NCBI GenBank assembly: GCA_023664345.1
Contig: JAMPFQ010000002.1
Location: 62,001 to 126,000 of the forward strand
Length of the DNA stretch: 64,000 nt
Direction: 5' to 3'
Source of the DNA: Lachnospiraceae bacterium
GTDB taxonomy: Bacteria; Bacillota; Clostridia; Lachnospirales; Lachnospiraceae
Part shown: positions 7,094 through 15,008 of the stretch, piece after piece
Position numbering within the stretch: the stretch's first letter is position 1
Layout: every line of letters begins with the position of its first letter
The notes under the pieces: model-generated
Database searches by the model: none
What the model saw: only the letters and a program-made list of their open reading frames with translations
What the model was told of the DNA's origin: nothing
Translations under genes and position numbers: made by a program

Positions 7094-7897
7094 TCATCTC
7101 CTGTAGAGCAATCGTTTTAACTTATGATAAACCCCGGAAAAAACTCTGCTCTCCGCCATGGCGCTTCGCAAGGGAGCCAGTGTGCCTGCCATCACGGCCT
7201 GATATCTGAATCGTTCGCCTTTCCCCATATAGCTTTCCGTGATCTGCCTGTGCTCCAGTCTGTCCCGCTTCCGGTTCTCCCTGCTCTCGGAATAGCCGCC
7301 GCCCTCATAAGATGCCGCCGCAAGATCCATATGCACAAATTTTGCCCCCGCACGATAATAGCACCAAAGGAAGTGGTCATAATCGGCGCGAATGCGGTAA
7401 GCAGGATCATACGGTTTATCCACACAGAGTTGCCTGCTGTAAAAACAGGCCTGATGACAGGGAATATTGCGGTAACAGACAAATCCGTCGATGCGCGGCG
7501 GAGAAGCGATCACCACGCCGTTCTTCTCCCCCAGCGTATCCCCGTACAGCACCAACCTGGACAGATCCGTGCCCTGTGCCGCCTCCCTGTCAATATACGC
7601 GGTCGTCCGTTCCAACACTTTTTCGTCGGGGAAAAAATCTCCGCAGTTCAGGAACAGCACAAAATCCCCTCTTGCATGTGCCACGGCCTGGTTCATGGCC
7701 TCATAGATGCCGCCGTCCCGCTCCTGATAAAAACGGATCCTGGCATCGGTGCGCATGGCTTCCACAGAGCCGTCTTTACTGCCGCCGTCTTTCACCACTA
7801 TCTCATGATCGGTGCAGGTCTGGGAAAGGATGCTGTCCAGTGTCTGATTCAATTTATCGCCCGGATTCAGACATACTACAATGATCGAAAATCTCAT
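7094..7897 (-). CDS. Family 2 glycosyltransferase
   Basis: A 267-residue GT-A fold enzyme. It begins with the nucleotide-binding strand FSIIVVCLNPGDKL. KDGGSKDGS (about 37-45) matches the D-G-S/G-x-D-G-T element of GT2 enzymes. FLNCGDFF near 83-90 supplies the DxD-like metal site (here CGD). A basic C-terminus follows. It should transfer a sugar from a nucleotide donor, probably to an envelope glycan; acceptor and sugar are unknown. The ATG overlaps the stop of the upstream HAD-CPBP gene by 4 nt, which indicates translational coupling and fixes the start. It has no membrane span. Confidence 0.88.
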   Translation of the reverse strand: MRFSIIVVCLNPGDKLNQTLDSILSQTCTDHEIVVKDGGSKDGSVEAMRTDARIRFYQERDGGIYEAMNQAVAHARGDFVLFLNCGDFFPDEKVLERTTAYIDREAAQGTDLSRLVLYGDTLGEKNGVVIASPPRIDGFVCYRNIPCHQACFYSRQLCVDKPYDPAYRIRADYDHFLWCYYRAGAKFVHMDLAAASYEGGGYSESRENRKRDRLEHRQITESYMGKGERFRYQAVMAGTLAPLRSAMAESRVFSGVYHKLKRLLYRR

Positions 7898-9396
7898 AGG
7901 ATATTCTTCTCCCTGTGCAGCAGCAGCAGGCTCACTGCCATGACTGCCAGGAACGCGGCGCACACGGGCCAGCACACCATGCCGGACACCGCAAGGCTGG
8001 TGTAAGTCAGGCAATAGGACAGCACATTGGCGATCACGTGGATGATCACGGGGATCCGGAAATCCCCGAAATATTCATACCCATAGCATATGATGCAGCC
8101 GATCAGGAACGCATACATCGCCTGCACGGTATTCATATGATACATGCCGAAGATCATGGCGCAGAGGAAGATGGACATTTTTACTTTCATCCGGCGGCGC
8201 ATACAGTTATAGATGATCCCACGGAACAGGATCTCTTCCGCATAGGGTGTCACAAAACCGTAGCACAGCAATCCCAGCCACATGACCGCGGAATACTGAT
8301 CCTCCACTATCGCCTGATAGGTGGCGGAGTTGTCCATCATGCCCAAAAGAGCAAAGAACATATTAAAACCGATCACTGCCCCCACGATGGCAGATCCCAG
8401 GAACAGATAGCACCTGGCAGGATCCCCCTTGATATGCAGAAGCTTCATGCTGTCCGCCGCCTTGCTCAGAGTGCGCCGGGACACTTTCCAGAGACACGCC
8501 AGACCGGCTATGAATCCCACGATCTGCATCAGCGTGCCCGCATTCCCCGTCAGTGCCACCAACTGGCCGGTCTCGTCATGCACAAAGAGGAATGAGCCCA
8601 CGGGTATGGTATTTCCGATGGTCTGCAGCAATATCCCCATGATATTGACTGCCACAGCTTTCACCAGCACGAACAGCAGCAAGGGGAAAAACAACTGCCA
8701 GACTTTCTGGAAAGGGGTCAGCTGCTGCTGTTCCTCCGTCCCTCTCAGCAGGAATTTCCGCAGTTCCTCCACGGAACGCACGATATAATCCGCTTTCGCC
8801 TCTTTCAGTTCCTCCATACTGCCATAGCCATATGTAACGCCCACGCTTTCCACGCCAGCCCGGCGCGCGCCTTCTATATCATAGCTGCGGTCCCCGATCA
8901 TGTAGACCTGGCTCTTATCCACCGGCTGATCCCCGAACAGCTGCTTTAAGGCCTCTTCCACAACTTCGTCCTTATTGACCCGTGTGCCGTCCAGTTCGCT
9001 GCCCACGACCACCTTGAAAAATCTTTTGATGTTAAAATGCTCCAGTATCCTTTCCACAAAAACAGTGGGCTTGCTGGACGCCACAGCCAGAAACATCCCT
9101 TTTGACATGAACATCTGAAGCATCTCCGAAATGCCGGGGTAGATCTTATTCTCAAAGATCCCCGTATCCTGAAAGCGCTCCCTGTATTTTGCGATGGCCG
9201 TCTCTGCCTGTTCTTCGGACATATTATAATATTTCATAAAGCTGTCCTTTAAAGGCGGCCCGATAAAAGGTTCCAGCTTATCCAGGTCAGGCTCCTCTAT
9301 CCCCATGGAAGAAAGGGCATACTGCACACAGGTACAGATCCCCACTTTGGGATCTGTCAATGTTCCGTCCAGATCAAACAATAAGTACTTTTTCAT
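7894..9396 (-). CDS. Fusion protein: HAD phosphatase (PGPase-like) plus CPBP/CAAX-protease-like membrane domain
   Basis: Residues 1-215 form a HAD hydrolase of the Gph/PpaX type: catalytic FDLDGTLTD (Asp8, Asp10), ASSKPT and GDRSYDIEGA. Residues about 225-500 form an eight-segment membrane domain of the CPBP (Abi/Rce1-like) family with all three motifs: EEILFR (387-392), FGMYH (Phe416, His420) and HVIAN (His453, Asn457). HAD enzymes are soluble phosphatases and CPBP proteins are intramembrane glutamic proteases. The join is intact with no frameshift. The second ATG (9396) is preferred since AAGGAG lies 7 nt upstream. It is in an operon-like run with greA upstream and GT2 downstream. Substrates are unknown. 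Confidence 0.85.
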   Translation of the reverse strand: MKKYLLFDLDGTLTDPKVGICTCVQYALSSMGIEEPDLDKLEPFIGPPLKDSFMKYYNMSEEQAETAIAKYRERFQDTGIFENKIYPGISEMLQMFMSKGMFLAVASSKPTVFVERILEHFNIKRFFKVVVGSELDGTRVNKDEVVEEALKQLFGDQPVDKSQVYMIGDRSYDIEGARRAGVESVGVTYGYGSMEELKEAKADYIVRSVEELRKFLLRGTEEQQQLTPFQKVWQLFFPLLLFVLVKAVAVNIMGILLQTIGNTIPVGSFLFVHDETGQLVALTGNAGTLMQIVGFIAGLACLWKVSRRTLSKAADSMKLLHIKGDPARCYLFLGSAIVGAVIGFNMFFALLGMMDNSATYQAIVEDQYSAVMWLGLLCYGFVTPYAEEILFRGIIYNCMRRRMKVKMSIFLCAMIFGMYHMNTVQAMYAFLIGCIICYGYEYFGDFRIPVIIHVIANVLSYCLTYTSLAVSGMVCWPVCAAFLAVMAVSLLLLHREKNIL

Positions 9397-9407
9397 CCTC
9401 ATTCTCC

Positions 9408-9911
9408 TTAATAGCTTCTGATTTTGTCGTTTCCGTCGTCTACTGTATTTTCTATCTTGACAATCCTCACATCATATCCCACCGCCTCGTTTACCTGGAC
9501 ATGGACCGTATCGCCCTCCTTTTTTCCAAGGAGCGCCTTGCCCAGAGGACTCTCGTTGCTGATCATGTTCTCCAGGGAATTGCCCCTGACAGTGGTGACG
9601 ATCCTGTATGTCTCCACCGTCTGATCGTCCGCAAACTCCACCGTAACGGTGTTGTTGATGCCCACCTCATCCTCCGCGGAATCCTCCGAGATCACTCTGG
9701 CTGTTTTGATCATCCTCTCCAGATAACGGATCCTGCTCTCATTCTGATTCTTCACTTTCTTTGCCGCGTGATATTCAAAGTTCTCACTGAGGTCACCGTG
9801 CGCCCTGGCCTCTTTCACATCCTCCAGCGCCTTGGGACGCACCACCAGCTTGCGGTACTCTATCTCCTCTTCCATTTTTCTGATATCACCGGGTGTCAGT
9901 TCATCGTACAT
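9408..9911 (-). CDS. greA: Transcription elongation factor GreA
   Basis: A 167-residue protein with an N-terminal coiled-coil (LTPGDIRKMEEEIEYRK, then ARAHGDLSENFEYHAAK) and a C-terminal FKBP-like domain (ISNESPLGKALLGKKEGD). The conserved acidic tip DLSENFEY inserts into the RNA polymerase secondary channel to stimulate cleavage of backtracked transcripts. Length is slightly above the usual 158. The AGGAG site gives the start at 9911. A hairpin-bearing leader motif shared with two other genes lies just upstream (9936-9968). The downstream HAD-CPBP gene begins 11 nt after the stop. Confidence 0.93.
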   Translation of the reverse strand: MYDELTPGDIRKMEEEIEYRKLVVRPKALEDVKEARAHGDLSENFEYHAAKKVKNQNESRIRYLERMIKTARVISEDSAEDEVGINNTVTVEFADDQTVETYRIVTTVRGNSLENMISNESPLGKALLGKKEGDTVHVQVNEAVGYDVRIVKIENTVDDGNDKIRSY

Positions 9912-9935
9912 GATATAACTCTCCTGTTCTATTCC

Positions 9936-9968
9936 AGCGGCCGTTTACGGCAGCTTGTTCCGCTCTCT
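9936..9968 (-). promoter_or_regulatory. Shared leader motif upstream of greA
   Basis: On the minus strand it reads GAGAGAGCGGAACAAGCTGCCG, a short loop, then CGGCCGCT, directly before the ribosome site. Similar sequences in the same place are at 45313-45345 and 58597-58628. The CCG/CGG stem is kept while neighbouring bases vary. Confidence 0.5.
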
Positions 9969-9999
9969 CCACTCCTGCGCCCCTGTTCCGAGACTGTTT

Positions 10000-10965
10000 T
10001 TATACTTGGATTCCGTAGATCACCGCCACCGCCAGGATGATCTGTATGATGGCAAAGCGGAACACGGTCTGGGTGTTGGACCAGCCCCATACTTTGCGCA
10101 CATGGTCATGGAGGGGCGTCCGTGTATTTTTCAAGATGCGGATCTTCAGGAAACGCAGCAGCGCCACCTTTACCAGACCCAGGCCACCGTCCAGTATCAG
10201 CACCAGCGCCACCGGGATATACAGTACCGGGGAGCCTGTCTTTAAAATGGCAATGCTGATGAAAAGCCCCATGGCCCGGGATCCCGCGTCCCCCATCATC
10301 AGGCGGCTGGGAGTGGCATTATACCAGAGATATCCCAGGATACAGACCGCAAACAGCAGTATCAGGAACGAAAAATCCTGACCCTTGTCCAATATTCGGG
10401 AAATCACATAGATCGTCATGATGGTAATGATGGTCAAAGTCCCCGAAAGCCCGTCCACTCCGTCGGAACAGTTGGTCACGTTCACGGATCCCCACACCAG
10501 GATCACGATGAGTACCGCGAACAGCGCCGGTGGGAGCGTCACCTGCACATGGAACAGCGCCAGTTCAATGGTGTTGGGGTTATACTTCAAAAAGGTCATG
10601 GCGACCAATGCCGCCACGCACAGATCCAAAAAGCCTTTCTTGTATTCCCCCCAGGGCATTTTGGAGGAATCATCCAGAAAGCCCGTCATCATGCAGATGA
10701 TCGTGAGGATCAGATAGATTGCCGTCTCCGCTTTCAGGGGCGCAAATAAAAATGCCGCCGCCGCAAACGCCAGCACGAAAATGATGCCCGCTCCCCGGGG
10801 TTTTCCCGCGGACAGCTTCCCGTCATGGGCAAACTCCCTGCCCCCGTCTTTCGGCAGGACATCCGCCAGCTTTGCTGTGGCGAAAACGGTGGCCGCAAAG
10901 GCAAAGATGATACCCGCAAGAGCCAGCAGGGAACCATAATTTTCCGGAACAATATAATGTAACAT
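10000..10965 (-). CDS. mraY: MraY-family phospho-N-acetylmuramoyl-pentapeptide transferase
   Basis: A 321-residue protein with about ten membrane segments and the family signatures: GKPRGAG (about 54-60), GFLDDSSK with the paired aspartates, NVTNCSDGVDGLSG, and SRLMMGDAGSRAMG. The third histidine motif reads TPLHDHVRK where typical enzymes have TPLHHHxE. It would transfer phospho-MurNAc-pentapeptide to undecaprenyl phosphate to form lipid I. It is not in a division/cell-wall cluster here, so it may be a second copy or act on a related glycan; the altered HHH motif supports some caution. TAGGAG upstream gives the start at 10965. Confidence 0.85.
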   Translation of the reverse strand: MLHYIVPENYGSLLALAGIIFAFAATVFATAKLADVLPKDGGREFAHDGKLSAGKPRGAGIIFVLAFAAAAFLFAPLKAETAIYLILTIICMMTGFLDDSSKMPWGEYKKGFLDLCVAALVAMTFLKYNPNTIELALFHVQVTLPPALFAVLIVILVWGSVNVTNCSDGVDGLSGTLTIITIMTIYVISRILDKGQDFSFLILLFAVCILGYLWYNATPSRLMMGDAGSRAMGLFISIAILKTGSPVLYIPVALVLILDGGLGLVKVALLRFLKIRILKNTRTPLHDHVRKVWGWSNTQTVFRFAIIQIILAVAVIYGIQV

Positions 10966-10973
10966 GGCCGCTC

Positions 10974-11468
10974 CTATCTCAGAAACTCATCCGTAAAAAT
11001 ATAAATGGTTTCTTTATGATTATAAAATCCCACACCATATGTGTCTTTTTCCGCTTCAATCATTAATGAATGCGGTTTGCTCAGACAATCTATCGTATAT
11101 TTCATTTTTGTAAAAAGCGAAGCGCTCAAAATAATATCACATGGTATTTTAGGTTTTAATACTACTGCAATTTTCATATTATTCTATGTAATAAGATTTT
11201 TATCATCAGAAAATTGAAAAAGCGGGATATTATAAAGCATTGTTTCTTCTGTTGCTTTTCCAAATCCCCCTATTGAAGAAGTTCTAAATGCCTCTATCCC
11301 ATCCATACTTTTTGTCCACTCTTTAAACAACTCCATTCCTTTACAAAAGACAGGGATATCCGCACCGGTATCCAGCATACAGGTTGTCATCGTGCCATTG
11401 ATTCTAGCCTTAAAGATTGGTCTGGAAGAAAATAAATTTGTATTCAGCGGAAAATATAATTTCATCAT
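10974..11468 (-). pseudogene. Retropepsin-like aspartic protease gene with an in-frame amber codon
   Basis: The first part (94 codons) has the catalytic motif CMLDTGADIPVF near residues 30-41 and a flap-like IGGFGK. It stops at TAG (11184-11186). The frame continues unbroken through Asn-Asn to an ATG (11175-11177) and 66 further residues with KIPCDIILSASLF, the equivalent of the second conserved segment. Together it is a 164-codon single-domain aspartic protease of bacterial retropepsin-like type. Nonsense mutation, a split dimeric protein or readthrough are possible; the second ATG has no good ribosome site, favouring mutation. Translation is coupled (ATGA) to the upstream small gene. Confidence 0.6.
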
Positions 11469-11719
11469 ATCGTAACTCCTACAAATCCTCTTGTATCCCC
11501 CGTTCGTTCATAATCATATTCTTTTCCATCCCGGATAAACGACAGTCTGGTATTCACATAATCGTCATCTGTCATGGCGCATATTACAACTGCTGACTCC
11601 ACATTACAACCATCATTATTTATATAAACTACATCTTCCAAAGCTACCCACTGCTCTGGGTACTTTTCCTGAATTTCTTTCCATGACATTCTTTTGGTCA
11701 TTGACATCCTTTCAGTCAT
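11465..11719 (-). CDS. Small acidic protein of unknown function paired with the retropepsin-like gene
   Basis: An 84-residue protein with GGAGGTG 7 nt before the ATG at 11719. It reads MSWKEIQEKYPEQWVALEDV, followed by a predicted beta-rich body (AVVICAMTDDDYVNTRLSFI) and a C-terminal GDTRGFVGVTI. It has no membrane segment or nucleic-acid motif. Its stop overlaps the start of the retropepsin-like gene, so the two are one unit; this protein could be the partner or substrate of the protease. A family 1 and a family 2 repeat lie immediately upstream. Confidence 0.65.
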   Translation of the reverse strand: MTERMSMTKRMSWKEIQEKYPEQWVALEDVVYINNDGCNVESAVVICAMTDDDYVNTRLSFIRDGKEYDYERTGDTRGFVGVTI

Positions 11720-11755
11720 GCAAAACACCTCCTCTAAACACACATGGAATCAGAA

Positions 11756-11782
11756 GTTGACACAATGCCCTTCTGTGTCAAC
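11756..11782. repeat. Short hairpin repeat, family 2, copy 3
   Basis: GTTGACACA and TGTGTCAAC arms with the loop ATGCCCTTC, identical to copy 1 (1103-1129). It lies 13 nt before family 1 copy C, the same order as at 1.2 kb. Confidence 0.85.
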
Positions 11783-11794
11783 ATTTTAATTTCC

Positions 11795-11938
11795 GCGAGT
11801 CACGGGCAGAGACCCTGAAAACCTTTGGTTTTCAGGGTTCGCTTCGCTCGTCAAATCCCCGAGAAAGCATCTGCTCGTGCAAGCACGGCATCTGCTTTTT
11901 CGGGCACTTGACTCTGCCCTTTGCGGACATTTTACCAT
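11795..11938 (+). repeat. Dispersed structured repeat, family 1, copy C
   Basis: Outer arms GGGCAGAG (11804-11811) and CTCTGCCC (11912-11919). The first hairpin here is CCCTGAAAACC/GGTTTTCAGGG, different in sequence from copies A and B but still perfectly paired, which is compensatory change. The second hairpin has one G-T pair. It lies between minus-strand genes. Confidence 0.9.
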
Positions 11939-11973
11939 AATCCTGTGCGCTTTACCATACGCTTATGCAAATT

Positions 11974-14787
11974 TCATAAAGAACCGCGCTCTCCCTGCTC
12001 CTCCGTCCCCGGTATCTGTATTTTATGGAACACTTTCTCTTTCACCGGATAATCTTCCCTGATCCGCCGCCGGGCATCCTCCACCGCATCCCGAAAGCCC
12101 TGGGCGGACAGGCGCAGAGCCCCCTCCCCCCAGATGATCATCTGCTCCAGCCGGTCGGAGGTTGCCACCGTCACTCTGGCTTTTTTCGCGATTCTGTGCA
12201 CGGTCTTTTCGATATACTGATCCGCCGTCTCCGCTTCCTTTGTATACACCACATGGATATTATGATACTTCATCACGGAGCCGGGGTTCCCTTTCACCTT
12301 ATAAGCGTCAAAGACAAGGATCAGGGTTGCTCCCAGATACCCCTGGAAATTGCAGCAGATATCCATGAGGCGATCCCTGGCGCTGTCAATGTTCACCTCC
12401 GACAGGCTCCGCAGATCCTCCCAGGCAAAAATGATATTATACCCATCCACCAGAAAATATTCCTCTTTCGCCTCCATGGTGCGAAGTTTATATTCCTTTC
12501 CCACCGGGTGGGTACTTTCCACCGGATGGGTACTCTCCATCCTGTTCTCCTGCTCCCCGTACACAACGCTCCCTGTGTTCCGTCCGTGATACCGATAGGG
12601 TTCATAATCCTGTCTGCCCTTGCCGTAGGTTCGCTGGAAGATTTCCTCGATCTCTTCCTGAGTGATATAGTCCGAACCGCTGCTGTTTTCCTTTTGCTTC
12701 GTCTTCGGACGCCGCCCTATGGCTTCCGCCGCATTGGAGCCTCCCAGCTCATTTTCCGGCCATGCTGCATTTTCCGTCTGCATCAGATCTGCGATCCCCA
12801 TCGCTCCAGCAGCCAAAAATTTCCCTCTCTCCACATGGGCATATTCCGGCACCTGCTGCCAGTCCACCAGAAATCCCGCCCCATGAGCGCAGAACACGGA
12901 AGCGGAAGGATTGTCCTGATCAGCCTCCGGGTCATAACCGATCCGGGCAAGGACTTCCTCCGTGTTATGGCAGGGTTCATACCCTTTCAAAGCACAGGAA
13001 AACCTGCCGTGTCCCCTGGTGTAAGCAATGACCTCTCTCTGATAGTCCCCCGCGGCGGCCACAGGCACGCTGCCTTTCAGGATGCTGTTCTCCCCCTCCG
13101 TCATGGGGCTATCAAAGCTGCCGTGCATTCTCTGGATATCCGACATTGCCCTGCCCAGCTGCTCCGTTGGCACTTCCAGCGTATAAGAAAATATCGGTTC
13201 CAGCAGTATGCTCTCGCACTGCATCAGTCCCTGGCGCAGCGCCCTGTAGGTGGCCTGCCGGAAATCTCCGCCCTCGGTATGTTTCAGATGGGCGCGTCCG
13301 GCGATCAGCGTGATCCGCATATCGGTGATGGGCGAACCTGTGAGCACCCCCGGATGAACTTTCTCCTCCAGATGGGTCAGCACCAGCCTCTGCCAGTTCA
13401 GATCCAGTTCATCCACGCTGCAGGCGGATGCAAACTGCAGGCCGCTCCCCGGTTCTCCCGGCTCCAGCAGCAGATGTACCTCGGCGTAATGGCGCAGAGG
13501 TTCAAAATGTCCGATTCCCTCCGCCACAGACGCAATGGTCTCCTTGTACATGATACTGCCGTTCCCAAACTCCGCCTCCAGCCCGAACCGCTCCTGTATC
13601 AGGCTCTTCAGGACCTCGATCTGAACCTCACCCATGACCTGTACATGGATCTCTCCCAAAGCCTCCTTCCAGACCACATGGAGCAGCGGTTCTTCCTCCT
13701 CCAGCTGCCGCAGCTGCCCCAGAACCTTCACCACATCGGCCTCCTCAGGCAGTATCAGCTGATAAGTCAGGACCGGAACCAGGACCGGCTGGCTGCTGCC
13801 GCCCTCAAAACCCAGTCCCTGTCCCACAAAGGTGCTCTTTAGTCCGGTAACCGCGCAGACACCGCCTGCTTCCACACATTCCGCCGCCTCGAAATCCGCC
13901 CCGTTGTATATCCGGATCTGATCTGCTTTCTCCTCCCGGATATCTTCTTCCGAAGCGGCGCTTGCCCGGTTGTCCACTACCATCTTTACCCTTAATGCGC
14001 CGCCGGTCACTTTTAAATGGGTGAGCCTGTTGCCGGAGGCATCTCTGGAAATCTTGTACACTCTGGCGCCAAACTCTGTCCCATAAACAGGAATCCGGGC
14101 AAATCTCCCGATTCCCCGCAGCAGATCCTCCACTCCCTGTAAATGCAGCGCCGCCCCGAAAAAGCAGGGAAAAATCTTCCGTCCATGGATCGCCCCGGCA
14201 ACGGAGTCCGCAGAAAGCGTTCCTGTTTCCAGATATTCCTCCATCAGTTCCTCACTGCACATAGCCAGGTTTTCCAGAGTTTCTCCACCTTTTTCCAGGA
14301 TATCCGCATAAAACTCCACGCAGCCCTCATCCAGCTTCCGCTGCAGTTCCCAAAGCAGCGCCGCCCTGTCCGTGCCCGGCTGATCCATCTTGTTCACGAA
14401 AAGGAACACCGGGATCTCATACTGCCGCAGCAGCTTCCACAAGGTCTGGACATGCCCCTGCACCCCGTCCGCCCCGCTGATGACCAGGATGCAATAATCC
14501 ATCACCTGCAGCGTCCGCTCCATCTCCGCGCAAAGATCCACATGACCGGGCGTGTCAAGCAGCGTGATATCCAGCCCCTCCCAGTTCAGCCGTGCCTGTT
14601 TGGAGAAAATGGTGATGCCCCTGGCCCTTTCTAATGAAAAGTTGTCCAGAAAGGCATCCTTATGATCCACCCTGCCCAGCCTGCGCAGTTCCCCGCAGGT
14701 ATAGAGCATCCCCTCCGCCAGGGTCGTCTTTCCCGCGTCTACATGGGCACATATTCCGATCACAAGTTTCTTGTTCCGCATCAACAT
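11974..14787 (-). CDS. Fusion protein: TetM/EF-G-like ribosomal GTPase plus C-terminal Rae1/YacP-type NYN endoribonuclease
   Basis: Residues 1-680 are a full translation-factor GTPase of the TetM/TetO type: AHVDAGKTT (14-22), RGITIFS, DTPGH (about 77-81), NKMD (about 131-134), then domains II-V. A charged linker (about 680-774) contains a tandem ESTHPV repeat. Residues 775-925 are a NYN domain like Rae1 with VDGYNI and acidic residues Asp781, Asp827, Asp856 and Asp878. Rae1 cleaves mRNA in the ribosomal A site in Bacillus; TetM-type GTPases remove A-site ligands. The fusion suggests one protein that binds stalled ribosomes and cuts the mRNA. The reading frame is intact. A second ATG at 14781 is better spaced from the ribosome site. 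Tetracycline resistance is not implied. Confidence 0.9.
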   Translation of the reverse strand: MLMRNKKLVIGICAHVDAGKTTLAEGMLYTCGELRRLGRVDHKDAFLDNFSLERARGITIFSKQARLNWEGLDITLLDTPGHVDLCAEMERTLQVMDYCILVISGADGVQGHVQTLWKLLRQYEIPVFLFVNKMDQPGTDRAALLWELQRKLDEGCVEFYADILEKGGETLENLAMCSEELMEEYLETGTLSADSVAGAIHGRKIFPCFFGAALHLQGVEDLLRGIGRFARIPVYGTEFGARVYKISRDASGNRLTHLKVTGGALRVKMVVDNRASAASEEDIREEKADQIRIYNGADFEAAECVEAGGVCAVTGLKSTFVGQGLGFEGGSSQPVLVPVLTYQLILPEEADVVKVLGQLRQLEEEEPLLHVVWKEALGEIHVQVMGEVQIEVLKSLIQERFGLEAEFGNGSIMYKETIASVAEGIGHFEPLRHYAEVHLLLEPGEPGSGLQFASACSVDELDLNWQRLVLTHLEEKVHPGVLTGSPITDMRITLIAGRAHLKHTEGGDFRQATYRALRQGLMQCESILLEPIFSYTLEVPTEQLGRAMSDIQRMHGSFDSPMTEGENSILKGSVPVAAAGDYQREVIAYTRGHGRFSCALKGYEPCHNTEEVLARIGYDPEADQDNPSASVFCAHGAGFLVDWQQVPEYAHVERGKFLAAGAMGIADLMQTENAAWPENELGGSNAAEAIGRRPKTKQKENSSGSDYITQEEIEEIFQRTYGKGRQDYEPYRYHGRNTGSVVYGEQENRMESTHPVESTHPVGKEYKLRTMEAKEEYFLVDGYNIIFAWEDLRSLSEVNIDSARDRLMDICCNFQGYLGATLILVFDAYKVKGNPGSVMKYHNIHVVYTKEAETADQYIEKTVHRIAKKARVTVATSDRLEQMIIWGEGALRLSAQGFRDAVEDARRRIREDYPVKEKVFHKIQIPGTEEQGERGSL

Positions 14788-14808
14788 GGACTCCCTTTCA
14801 CCTTTTCC

Positions 14809-14837
14809 TTGACATCCGCTATGAAAAGAATTATAGT
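14809..14837 (+). promoter_or_regulatory. Predicted promoter of the thiT transcript
   Basis: TTGACA (14809-14814), 17-nt spacer, TATAGT (14832-14837). It sits about 20 nt before the TPP aptamer and is divergent from the GTPase fusion gene. Confidence 0.75.
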
Positions 14838-14854
14838 ATAAAAAAATAAAAACC

Positions 14855-14937
14855 GCTAGGGGAGCACAAATGCTGAGACTGGAGATATTCTCCTAACCCT
14901 CACTACTTGAACCGGATAATACCGGCGTAAGGAAGCA
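14855..14937 (+). ncRNA. TPP riboswitch aptamer (THI box)
   Basis: Characteristic conserved pieces appear in order: AGGGGAGC, TGCTGAGA, an optional stem (GGAGATATTCTCC), AACCCTCACTACTTGAACC, GGATAATACCGGCGTAAGGAA. The downstream gene is a thiamine transporter, consistent with repression when thiamine pyrophosphate is abundant. Confidence 0.95.
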
Positions 14938-14976
14938 AAACAGCCTGTCATATACATGCGCAGGCCTTACCGTGCC

Positions 14977-15001
14977 CCTCCTTAGCCATCTGACAAGGAG
15001 G
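14977..15001 (+). promoter_or_regulatory. Ribosome-site sequestering hairpin of the TPP riboswitch
   Basis: CCTCCTT (14977-14983) is the exact complement of the thiT ribosome site AAGGAGG (14995-15001). The upstream stretch CTTACCGTGCCCC could compete with it. No strong U-run follows the hairpin, so control is probably at translation initiation. Confidence 0.7.
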
Positions 15002-15008
15002 ATTTTTT

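Noticed and set aside
6739..11468. Reassignment of TAG to an amino acid
   Set aside because: TAG ends well-formed genes in the same window (recombinase at 4132-4134, solute-binding protein at 19620-19622), so two interrupted small genes are better explained by mutation.
12025..13842. 605-codon open frame on the plus strand
   Set aside because: It is antisense to the GTPase-Rae1 gene, is rich in His, Gln and Leu as codon shadows are, and has no ribosome site or motif.
11974..14787. Tetracycline-resistance gene
   Set aside because: The GTPase is TetM-like but divergent and fused to an RNase domain; no tet-type leader or linked mobile element is present.
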